DNA from: Telopea speciosissima
Taxonomy: Eukaryota > Streptophyta > Magnoliopsida > Proteales > Proteaceae
NCBI RefSeq assembly: GCF_018873765.1
Contig: NC_057926.1
Span: 53,519,378 to 53,583,377 of the forward strand
Reading direction: 5' to 3'
DNA: 64,000 nt
Part shown: positions 47,455 to 57,499 of the stretch, piece after piece
Position numbering within the stretch: the first letter of the stretch is position 1
Layout: each line of letters begins with the position of its first letter
Made by a program: the position numbers and the translations under genes
The notes under the pieces: model-generated
What the model saw: only the letters and a program-made list of their open reading frames with translations
Database searches by the model: none
Told to the model about the DNA's origin: nothing

Positions 47455-48153
47455 TGTTACGTGTGAAAACCTCCGATGTCCGGTTCGCCCACGGATGAGC
47501 CTGTAAAAATCAAGCGATGAGCACAAGAGAGCCGGTGTGGCTCCGGCCTAGGACTCTCCGATGCTCAAGTCAGGTCTCCAATGCAACAGCGTAACAGCTA
47601 GTAAAAAGCCAGATGATCAATGGTGCTCCATACCTGGTTATTTATAGAGTGAGGAGGAGATGAGGCGGTTGGGAGAGTCCCAATATGGTAGGAGTCCTTC
47701 TTTCGGAAGGTTCTCTCACATCAAGCGGAGTGGAGAGCTATTTTCGGGGTCGGACTCTTATTAAGGTAAGAGTCCATGTAGAGTGCGATTCCGTGTTGCG
47801 CTGGGATCGTGGCTCGATCCTTATCCCGTGATTCTCGGGATGCGCTGACGTGGCCCGGAGATCCCCGGTGGGGTGCTATGGCAGCTTCAGTGGAGGAGGG
47901 CTCGGCCTCGGAGGTCGGCAATGGAGGTCGGCTCGAGAGGTTGGTCTCGGTCGCAAGCTTGGCCAGGAGTCTATGGCTGACCTGTATGAGCTCGGCCTCA
48001 GCCACCGGCTAGCTCGCTCGAGTCTGGCTCTGTCAGGTGACTTATCGGAGATGGGTTGGCCCGGTCTCCTGCTCGGCCCAACTCGGTTCTCGGACTGAGG
48101 TCAGGTCGGCCATGTGGCAGCCTCTGATAGGAGGGGTGTTTTATGCCTCATCA
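47455..48153 (-). repeat. Ty3/gypsy LTR, right copy
   Basis: It is a 699-bp LTR matching 42787-43486 with roughly 3% differences by eye. It starts TGTTACG and ends GCCTCATCA in plus orientation. Host sequence ATGTG (48154-48158) follows, identical to the duplication at the left LTR. Confidence 0.85.
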
Positions 48154-49299
48154 ATGTGCCATTAATTTGTCAAAAAAAAATAAAATTATGTGCCATTGAT
48201 AAAGTGTATCTAGAAGAGATGTAATCTAACATCTATTTTAGATATGAAATAAATCCATTTGATTTAAAAGGATTAAGGGATTTAGTGATAATGATTCAGG
48301 TTTTGAATTCAGTTTGGGTTGGGCTATCAGGGGCCTATGCATTTGAGACCTCAGGCTTGGCAATACGTGTCCCAATAGATGTCTGCACCATCCAAACCTT
48401 ATTGCTTGTACAATCCACTGCCACGTAGTGCCAAAACACACCTTGGAAATTAAAGTTGACCAAACAAATAAATACATTCTAAGGCTCTCCATTCAAGTCA
48501 TGTGGTGTATGACAATCTGGCCACAGTCCACTTCTTGGATCGTTGATCTTTGTCATAAGTATGTTTCGATTTTTACACGATCATCTAATGAATAAATCTT
48601 TTGTTTATAAAAAATAAATAAATAAATAAATGTTTTTTTATATTATTTTTTCCTTTTTAAGGCAAATTGTAGTTAAGATTTTTTACTCAAATATGGGATT
48701 TTAATCCCCTCCATTTCCTTAAAAATGTGCTGTGCGACAGAGCTAAGTGGAGATGTTTGACACCCGACATATCAGACATCCATCGGTCCGAGCTTAACAA
48801 AAGTCAATGAGCTCGAACCGTTGGATGTCTGAGTTGTCAGGTGTCAATATCTCCACCTAGCATTATTGTACTGCACACTTATGTCATGCTCTCACCTGTA
48901 AATTAAAAAAATCTCTATCATGTGTACAAGGACATGATCCATGCTCCTTTAAGTTGTAAATTGACATAAGATATTGAATTGAATTTTCCTTAAACCACGT
49001 TGAATGAAAATCTATTCATTTTATTGTTTTTGGGTAAATAAAGAATTTATTCATTTTAAGATTTCAGAAACACGTAAAAGGATATTAACAGGATATTTTG
49101 GAAAACATAATAAAACCCTCTAGAAATTGTGAACCTATGAGGATGGATGATGGCGAAAAAGTGAGGTAAACATTTTTCAAGATGTTCCTTTGAATGGGAC
49201 CCATCTATTAATGAGCTATAATCATCTTCTAAACATCCACATCAAAACCGATTCGACAAATCAACAAAATTGATTGAAGGCTGGTTCGCACAAGACTTA
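48154..49299. repeat. Duplicated gypsy flank, copy Y2
   Basis: This is the second copy of the host flank 43487-44639. After CACAAGACTT it continues into unique DNA, so this is probably the original right flank. Confidence 0.85.
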
Positions 49300-49383
49300 G
49301 TCAATTAGTCCCATAAGGCCACGTCACTGACTACCTTTAAAGTCTATACTTTCACGAGACCTTGCCCCAGCTGTTATATTCTA

Positions 49384-49750
49384 GGGAAAATTACAAGATT
49401 AGGCAAAATCAGGTTTATTTTTATAAAACTAGTTACTCATTATTTCAGTTAACAAAAATATATCCTTTTGGGTTTGGGTTTACAAAATTAATCAAAATAG
49501 GAATCCAGATAGTCCAGATCGTCTATGACCTGCCTGCCCGTAGCAGTCATTGCAGCGCCCTAATGAGGTGCGGCACAATGACCACCTTACCACTACCCGA
49601 GTGCCTTGCTCGAGTAGGGAGAAGGCGGTCATTCTGATACCCAAAATAGTACTTCTCTGTCAATTAAAATTTTTTTTGGACAATTTTACCCCCACCTCCC
49701 TTCTTCTGATCACGTCTCTTCCATGAAACCCTTTTCTTCTTCTTCCTGCA
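49384..49750 (+). repeat. MULE left terminal inverted repeat
   Basis: It pairs with 54785-54990. It is longer because FB1 copy e sits in it near 49510-49640. Confidence 0.75.
49510..49640. repeat. Foldback repeat family FB1, copy e
   Basis: The core is ACCACCTTACCACTACCCGA through GTGCCTTGCTCGAG to GGAGAAGGCGGTCATT, with CTACGACC-like left flank wording as in copy c. It is absent from the right TIR of the surrounding MULE, so it inserted after the MULE formed. Confidence 0.55.
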
Positions 49751-50533
49751 GTTTCTCCTTAAACGATCAATGTTTGTTGAAATCGAATTGGTCGAATCGG
49801 AAGTAGTAGTCCCCATAGAACCGTAGATCCTCAGATCCAAAGAATATTTTAACCATTGATGTCTCAGAGTTGTTGATTGAAGTGGATTCTCTGAGACGGC
49901 TTCTGAGACATGAGTAGCGACGCCATTAACTTCACCCGTGCTGGAGGAAGTGGAGGAGGAACTATCATCGTTTTTCCTATAGGAGAAACCCACAAGCAAT
50001 AGCAAAGAGAACATGCAAGAGATTGATTGAATCCCAATTCCTCTTCACCAAATTGGGTTTGAAACCCTAAGAAACGAATAAAAAAGGAGGAATGCGACAA
50101 TGGGGAGCAACACGATCGACAAAGAATGATTAAAAAGGAGAGACGATGAACGGTGATTGCAGTGACGATGTAGAGTGTTGCTGGTATTTAGCCAACAGGG
50201 TGTCGCCAGATCTCCATCTTCTTCCATGATCAAACATGATTGTTAGGAGTTTGGTTAATGTAGTTATATACGGTTCAATACATGGAAAAATATAGAGCAG
50301 GTGATGATTCTGAAATCTTCCCCACTTTGCAACTGTAATATCAATAGCGGATCTTGCCATATATGTCATATACAAGCACACTTTGATTCGCCACCTACTG
50401 TAGCTCACAAACTTTCTGGTTTCCTCCCCCAATCTTTCATTTCTTTACTAATTTTCTATTGTTCAATCTTTTAAAGCTTTTCTGTTATCTTAATTAGTTT
50501 CCTTTTCTTCTATTGTTGTCTCTCTTTCTCGCT

Positions 50534-50540
50534 TATAAAG
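50534..50540 (+). promoter_or_regulatory. TATA box within the MULE cargo
   Basis: TATAAAG in CGCTTATAAAGCCGG is followed by a plausible 5' leader to the ATG at 50607. It suggests that a host promoter segment was captured. Confidence 0.45.
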
Positions 50541-50606
50541 CCGGCCTGAGTTTCAGAGTCTCAGTTGTTGTTCTGGGGTTTTTGTTACTTATTATTCTCT
50601 GCAGCC

Positions 50607-50681
50607 ATGGAGTTGCAGACACCCACTAGCCTTTTTGTTGCCATGTTAATTGGTTCCCTCTATTCATTCGCAAGCTTATAA
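50607..50681 (+). CDS. Short signal-peptide-like frame in the MULE cargo
   Basis: The 24-codon frame starts in GCC ATG G context and reads MELQTPTSLFVAMLIGSLYS then FASL and a stop. It looks like a signal peptide without a mature protein, as would remain from an arabinogalactan-peptide-type or other secreted-protein gene. An upstream TATA box and a plausible leader support a captured gene 5' end. It is not convincing as a functional gene and could be chance. Confidence 0.25.
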   Translation: MELQTPTSLFVAMLIGSLYSFASL

Positions 50682-50838
50682 TTTCTGTTTTCGAAGAAGA
50701 GATGGATGAGTTATGAAATAGGTTCCAAGTTACTGATACTCTGAGTAATCTCTAGTTCACTCTGTAAATTGTTAATTTTTTTTTTTTTTTAAATTATTGC
50801 TTTCAATATGCATAGAAGATGTAATACAGAAGAAGAAG

Positions 50839-51019
50839 TGTTAGGATATTAGATGCTTCCGGTGTAACTTAGACTAGTGGCATAGACTGCAAATACTCTG
50901 TCTTTCATGTGCTATGTTGTACCATTATTTCATTATATAAGAAGATCATCAGTTCAGGGTTTCTCCATTCGGAGAGATCTCATTTTCATCTTTCTCTTTG
51001 TCTCTCTGTCTCGCTCGTA
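50839..51019 (+). repeat. Copia-2 left LTR
   Basis: It is 181 bp, starting TGTTAGGATATTAG and ending CTCGTA, directly followed by the primer site at 51020. Confidence 0.9.
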
Positions 51020-54000
51020 TGGTATCAGAGCCATCACAGAGCAGACTTCTCACGATCTTAGCTGAGCTTGTCAATAATGGCGACCTCTGGTTCTTCGTTG
51101 ACGTTTCCGTACCCAAGCAGTCTCAACGTCGCAAATCTCGTGTCTCTCAAGCTCACACAGACCAATTTTCTTCTCTGGGAGACACAGATGCTATCGTTGA
51201 TTGAGAGTCAAGATCTGCTTGGCTTCATTACTGGTGAATGTCTTCCTCCGATCCGTGAAATAGAAGATGCTGATGGGAAAAAGATCGTGAATCCAGACTT
51301 TCAGTCATGGATTCGAACAGATCGCTTAGTAAAAGCATGGATCACTGGTACTCTTTTAGAAGAGGTTCTTGGACTTGCAATCGGGGCCAGATCTGCATCT
51401 GGTTTGTGGATCACTCTTGCGAATGCATTCTCTAATGCATCTGAAGCTCGCGAGTTCGAATTGATGTCTAAGCTACATTTCTTGAAGAAAACGGAGTCCA
51501 CCTCACTTTCTTCTTTTCTGATGGACTTCAAGAATGTCTGTGATCAACTCAGTTCCATAGGGAAACCAGTTCCAGATCAGAGAAAGGTTTTCCTCTTGCT
51601 CACAAATCTTGGATTTGCATATGAGAACTTTGCCACTACCATGCTAAAATCTCTCGTACCGAGTTATCAAGAATTGATTCCACTCTTACAGAGCCATGAA
51701 CTCAGAAACCGAAGTAATGTTTCAGATTCATCTAGTCCTCATCTTGCTTTTCTTGGAGAAAAGACTTAGAAATCTGGGGGACGCTTCACTCGTGGGAGGC
51801 AGAATTGAAGTTCTTTCACTTCTCGTGGTTATGGCTTCATTCAGAACTCTCGAGGTTCCTCCTCTGATGAAAAGGAGAATAAAAACTCCAATACTTCTCA
51901 GCAAACCTCCGGCAGCAATACGACCTCCTATCAGACTATTAAATGCCAAATTTGCCACAAATTTGGTCATGGCGCTCTGAAGTGCTATAGCCGTTTTGAT
52001 AATAGCTATCAGCCAGGCGATGTTCCTTAGGCACTTACTGCACTCCATCTGAAGGACTCCCAAGATTCTGAGTGGTTCCCTGATACAGGGGCCATGGCTC
52101 ATGTCACTGATGCCCCAGGTAATCTTCACTCTTTAACTCCTTATAAGGGTTCCAGTACTGTCATGGTAGGCAATAGGGTTCATCTTCCTATAACTCACAT
52201 TGGAGATAGTAGTCTTGTTGCTGGTAACACATCTTTGCCTTTCAAGAATGTCCTTTTAGTTCCATCAATTAAGAAAAGCCTGTTATCTGTATCTCAGCTC
52301 ACTACTAACTACCCCTGTTCTTGTGAGTTTAATAATTCTGGTTTTGTGGTTAAGGACCTTCAAACCAGGAAAATTTTGGCAACAGGGAGTAATTCTAGAG
52401 GATTGTATGCCTTCGATGCACTGTCTGTGGCTCCGGCTTTGCACGATCCACATCACTTGGCTTTTTACTCTTCTTGATTTAGATCTGCTACAGAGGACAT
52501 TTGGCACCAGAGACTTGGCCATCCTGAAGGCCGCATTACTCATTTTCTTCGCAACAAAGGCTTGATCTCTGTTACTCAGCCTTCTACACACTTATTTTCG
52601 TTTCAACAGCCCAGTTCTGTTCCTGTCTCTGAGGCAGTGTCTTGTGATGTTGGAACCTTTGAACTTGGTATTAGTTCTGAACGCACAGCGTCTTGGTTCG
52701 CTTTGGACGACGCTGCAGGTGCTCCTACACATGGTGTTATTGGCTCTTTGGCACCATCTTCTACTGCCCAGTGTGCTTAAGCTACGGGGTGATGCTTCTC
52801 CTAACCCAGGAAATACTGTGGTTCCTGTTCCTGTTCTTGATCAGCCCATTTTTGAGGCTGCACTAGCGTCTCCCGTGGCTGCCCGCCCTCATTCGATGGT
52901 GACCCGTAGTCGTGTTGGCATTCACAAGCCCAACCCTAAGTACGCTCTTACTGTTTCCACTATTCCTACTGAGCCAACTTCGGTCAAGGTTGCCCTTTGT
53001 CATTTGGGTTGGAAAGAAGCTATGCTTGAGGAGATGGATGCATTGGGCAGAAATGACACTTGGACATTTTTCCCACGGACCCCGCTATGAGCATCATTGG
53101 CTGTAAATGGATTTTTAAGACCAAGCTCAAGGTTGATGGCACCTTGGAACGCCTCAAGGCTCGCTTGGTGGCTAAGGGATTCACCCAGGAGGAGGGTGTT
53201 GACTTTATTGAGACATTTAGCCCGGTTATCAAACCAGGCTCAATACACTTGGTGTTATCAATCTCCACGGTCCTACGCTGGCCCATTCGACAGTTAGATG
53301 TCAAAAATGTTTTTTTGCATGGGTTCCTCACCACACCGGTCTACATGAGTCAACCACCTAGGTTTGTTGATCCATCCCAGCCCAAGGCAGTTTGTCGTTT
53401 GGATTGTGCATTGTATGGTGTTCGTCAGGCCCCTCGGGCATGGTTTGATCGCTTTAGCACGTTTCTCATTGAGTATGGTTTTCTCTGTAGCACATTTGAT
53501 TCGTCCATGTTCATGTTTCGTTGCGATGGTCGAGTTATGGTTCTCTTGCTTTATATTGACGATATCGTTCTCATGGGTAACGACCCACGGTCTTTGGACT
53601 CTCTTATTGCTACGTTGGGCACTCGCTTTTCTATGAAGGACTAGGGCACACTTCATTTCTTCCTTGGGATTGAAGTGGCCTCTACTCCTCAGGGTTTGTT
53701 CTTATCCCAATCCAAGTATGCAACCGACATACTTCGCCATGCGCACATGGTTGATATCATGCCTACGACTACTCTTATGGCTTCTCGACTGGATCTCCTG
53801 TCAGATGACCCATTTTTTGATGTCACTCCCTATCGTAGTCTTGTCGGGGCTTTGCAATACCTTACTATGACACTCCCGGACCTCTCGTATACTGTCAACT
53901 CCGTCTGCCAGTTAATGCATGCACCGACGGTTGCTCACTTTGGTTTGGTAAGGCAAATACTTTGCTATGTCCGTGGTACCCTTGACCATGGACTCCGTAT

Positions 54001-54506
54001 TGTACACGATAGCACTCTAGATTTGTTTGCCTTCTCAGATTCGGATTGGGCGGGGTGTCCGGTAACCCGACGCTCTACGACAGGCTTGTGTACTTTTTTG
54101 GGCTCCAACTACATTTCTTGGAGTGCCAAGAAACAGCCTACTATCGCTCGTTCTAGCACGGAGGCTGAGTACCATGCTATGGCCTCTACTACAGCTGAGT
54201 TAATGTGGTTGGCATTTCTACTCCGTGATATTGGTATTCCCCAGCCCCGTCCTGCGTTACTTTTTTGTGACAACCTTAGCGCCTTACATATGACTGTTAA
54301 TCCGGTTCTCCATGCTCGTATGAAGCATATCGAGGTGGATTATCATTTTGTTCGTGAGAAGTTGGCTCTTGGTTCACTTGTCACTCGTTTTGTTCCTTCC
54401 AATCATTAGCTTGCTGACCTCTTCACCAAGCCTCTTGTGCGACGAGACTTTGCGAGTATTTGTGTCAAACTGGGCCTCTGTTCCCGGCTCAGTTTGGGGG
54501 GGGGGA

Positions 54507-54683
54507 TGTTAGGATATTAGATGCTTCCGGTGTAACTTAGACTAGTGGCATAGACTGTAAATACTCTATCTTTCATGTGCTATGTTGTACCATTATTTCA
54601 TTATATAAGAAGATCATCAGTTCAGGGTTTCTCCATTCGGAGAGATCTCATTTTCATCTTTCTCTTTGTCTCTTTGTCTCGTA
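54507..54683 (+). repeat. Copia-2 right LTR
   Basis: It is 177 bp, nearly identical to the left LTR apart from a 4-base length difference near the end and about three substitutions. It is followed by AGAAG. Confidence 0.9.
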
Positions 54684-54784
54684 AGAAGAAGGTGGGATAG
54701 GGGTGGGTGGGAGGGGGGGTTGGGGTGCAGGAGGGTGTGGGGGTGTATGGGCGTAGGGGCATGGCAGGTGGGTAGTAGGAAGAG

Positions 54785-54990
54785 GGGAAGAGGAAGAGGA
54801 AGAAGAAGAAGAAGGAGCAGGTGGACTCATGGAAGAATCACGTAAACGGACACTGGGAGATGGGGGTAAAATTGTCAAAAAAGTTTCTTAATTGAGGGAA
54901 GACACTATTTTGGCTAGTTTTGTAAATCCAAACAATGAGTGGCTGATTTGGTAAAAGCAAACCTGACTTTGCCCAATCTTGTAATTTTCC
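54785..54990 (-). repeat. MULE right terminal inverted repeat
   Basis: This is the inverse of the left arm without the FB1 insertion. It ends CTTGTAATTTTCC, followed at once by the target copy TTATATTCTA. Confidence 0.75.
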
Positions 54991-55217
54991 TTATATTCTA
55001 TCTGTCCGATTTGGATCCTCTACTGTCGCCTACTGGTGCGCTGCCAGCGTGCATCCTCACACAAGCATGCGTGGAGGAGAGCCAAATTGCAGTTACTCTA
55101 ACTCCAAAGTCCAAACTATCTAACATTTAAAGAAGCGCTCAAACATCCCAAGTTTCGAACTCAACTATTTATTCTCTCCCTCTCCTTTCTCAAACCAAGC
55201 CCGCCCCAGCCCCAGCC

Positions 55218-55728
55218 ATGGATGAAACATTTCACGCTGGCAACTCAAACAATGCTCCCCACATTGCTAGCCTCTCATTCCCATTCGCAAGCCACCCTAT
55301 GCCTCTCTTCATGCTCGCCTGTCGCTTACTCATTGCCGCTCCAGACGTGATGTTCTCATTCTTCGGCACTGCAACATCCAATGGCCAGATCTTCAAGAAC
55401 ATTAACAAATGCCTTGAGAATCTAAAAGCTTATGATGTAGATGATGGGATACCAAAAAACAATGTATTCACGAGCACAATACAGGAGCAAATGGAGCTTT
55501 TCATGGCAGTGACGCCATGGAACTTTAAGAAGGGTATCGAGGTCGCAATGTTGGAGAGAAGGAGGAAGATAACATGTCTGATGAGTGATGCTTTCTATTG
55601 GTTTTGTGGGGACATTGCAGTTGAGATTGGGATTCCTTGGATAGCGGCTTCCTTAGCGGGTGATTGTTCTCTCACAACTCATGTCTACACTAACCTGATC
55701 CACTCAACCATAGGAGTTGGTCCAAATG
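55218..55728 (+). pseudogene. UGT78-type orphan first exon (copy 3)
   Basis: An open 511-nt exon starts with ATG and ends at a GTAATT donor in the same phase and position as exon 1 of copies 2 and 4. It encodes the N-terminal acceptor domain with His26 (FASH) and Asp124 (MSDAF) kept. About 620 bp of following intron (to 56352) matches the intron of copy 4 (60163-60782), then the match stops and unrelated DNA follows. No second exon of its own is present before copy 4. It is either a dead partial duplicate or an alternative first exon that splices to the exon 2 at 61170. Substitutions such as Cys at the usual Arg of LVRRL suggest relaxed constraint. Confidence 0.75.
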
Positions 55729-56352
55729 GTAATTATAATCAACTTGACTAATTTATTTTTAGGGTTTTCTTTCCCGAATTTCTATCATCTTAAATGCACG
55801 ATGCACTGTCCAGTTCATCTTTAAAGTTAATCTGACAATGGCTAAGAACATGTTCTTGATTTTTATCCTATCGAGTGCAATAGCCACCGTCAGATACAGT
55901 TTAAATATGCACTAGGTAGTGCACCGCACTTAAGAGGATGAAAATCCTTCTTTTCCTTGATTGAGATGTACATCTTTCATTACATGAATCGAGTAAACCC
56001 CGTGGCAATTAGTAAAGCATTATACATCACTTGGTATAGTGATGTATAGGAACTTTTGTTATATTTTTTTGTGTTCCTCTTGTCATTCTTACAATTGTTT
56101 TATAATTAAAAAATATCAAGCCACCTAAACTTGAGATTAATTGATTTTTTTTGTTATAAACCATGTAAGCAAATTAACTTTGGGAGAGGTATCTCCGTAT
56201 CTTACACATTAACAGTTGAGAGAGAGGAGGGTACAGATATTTAATGAGGAGAGAGAAAGAAGAGTAAAGATAGATATGAGAGGGAAGTATTTCCTGGACC
56301 AAGTTTTCCTTTGGCCAGTCGAGGTGGGGCTTTAAATGCGCTCGGGAGGGTA

Positions 56353-57490
56353 ATAATACTTTTTAAAAATTCGGCTTCATAAAACGCATACGGTAATAAT
56401 ACGATACGCGTTTAATACGTGTATAATACGGCATAGACGGTAATAATACTTTTAAAAAAAGGGGCATATATTCATTATATAACATGCATTCACCACCTAA
56501 TAAACAAAATAATATCATGATTTTATAAACTAAAATAAACACAATAATATAATATCTTATATTACATCTCTAAGATTAGCACTTAAAATATCAAAATATC
56601 AATAAAGTAGTCTCTAAACGAGAGAGACCCACACCCCATAGTGGAGAAGTTTTTTTTTTTTGGTTGAACCATAGTGGAAAATGTGAGAATTTTCAACCAA
56701 AAGTGAAGTTGAGGTTAGATTTCCACAAAATTCCAATTTCAGACAATGAGAATAAGAATAAAACAGAAATAAGGAGACCTGCAAGGCATCTTAAAACGAG
56801 AACACAACAACTGAAGCTAAAAAAAAAGGAAAAATTATGTGATTAACTACAAATGAGAATAGGGAAAAAATAGGAAACTTGCTGTTTACCAAATTAATTA
56901 ATCCTTGTAGATAAGAGTGAAACAGAGGATAGGTGAACGTGGATTGTGGTGAGAAACCGAAAATAAAAAAGGTTTCCCGTTTCTATTTTCCATGGAGATG
57001 CAGTTGGAACTTGTGATTTTTCGTTTGATTAGCAAACAATACGAAATAGAGAAAGGGATACTAACCACAGTGGAAGAAGTTCTTCCAAGAACAACAACAG
57101 TGGAAGAAGAAATAAACAAGGAGAAACGCGTCGCCGGCCGCCGCCATCGTCGCTGCGCCATCGCCTGCCGCCGCCGCCGCCGCCCGCCGCCGTGTCCGCC
57201 GTCGCCGCCGTCGCCCGCTGCCGTCGCCGCCGATGTTGTTGCCGTCGAAGCTTTGACGATAGCAGGTGTTGAACGGAGATGGAGGGGCGTCGCCATGTTG
57301 CCTTCTAGGGTTGGACTTTGGAGGAAAACGCAAATCACAAAAGAAGAGAAAGTGAAATCGTGAAAAATTCTAATCTTTGGGGGTTTTTTTTTTTTAAAAC
57401 ATTAGAGTAAAATTTAAAAAGTATAAAACGTATAATACCCGAATTATACGAGTATAATACGCGATCGATTAAAAACTCAAAAAACTAACG
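56353..57490. other. Unclassified insertion with ATAATACG-rich edges
   Basis: The left edge (56353-56450) and the right edge (57420-57475) both consist of repeated GTATAATACG/ATAATACG words. Between them lie AT-rich DNA and a GCC/CCG-repeat coding-like stretch (57120-57240). It begins exactly where the copy-3 intron stops matching copy 4. I do not recognise the element type. Confidence 0.4.
57120..57240. repeat. GCC/CCG trinucleotide-rich block
   Basis: Long GC-rich triplet runs give Arg-, Pro- or Ala-rich frames on both strands. I treat these frames as composition by-products. The block may derive from a captured 5' exon because such GC-rich starts are common in plant genes. Confidence 0.45.
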
Positions 57491-57499
57491 GAAAAAACA

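Larger units (their letters stand above)
50839..54683 (+). mobile_element. Ty1/copia LTR retrotransposon (Copia-2), broken, nested in the MULE
   Basis: LTRs are at 50839-51019 and 54507-54683, with target duplication AGAAG (50834-50838 and 54684-54688). The primer site TGGTATCAGAG follows the left LTR and a G-rich purine tract precedes the right one. Parts recognised in order are gag (about 51077-51770), zinc knuckle (about 51940), protease (about 52070), GAG-pre-integrase (about 52490), reverse transcriptase (about 53070-53650) and RNase H (about 53940-54480). At 3.85 kb it is shorter than a typical copia, and it carries several breaks, so it is a fossil. LTRs differ at about 3 of 177 sites by eye (under 2%), so it is younger than Copia-1. 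Confidence 0.92.
49384..54990. mobile_element. Mutator-like element with long TIRs, gene-like cargo and a nested copia (Pack-MULE candidate)
   Basis: The left end reads GGGAAAATTACAAGATTAGG and the right end is the inverse of GGAAAATTACAAGATTGGG. The inverted match continues inward through CACTCATT, TTACAAAA, GACAATTTTACCCCCA and TCTTCCATGA. A perfect 10-bp direct repeat TTATATTCTA flanks it (49374-49383 and 54991-55000); 8-11 bp duplications are typical of Mutator-like elements. The left arm (to about 49750) contains an FB1 repeat. The interior at 49750-50833 looks like host-gene DNA rather than a transposase, and a copia element (50839-54683) is inserted in it. No transposase is present, so it would be non-autonomous. 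Confidence 0.78.

Noticed and set aside
49664-50233. Ser-rich and hydrophobic minus-strand frames inside the MULE as a real gene
   Set aside because: Three different frames overlap without a coherent product; they are better read as captured or decayed DNA.
57061-57363. Arg/Pro/Ala-rich frames on both strands
   Set aside because: They stem from GCC/CCG triplet runs, and no frame shows a recognisable domain.
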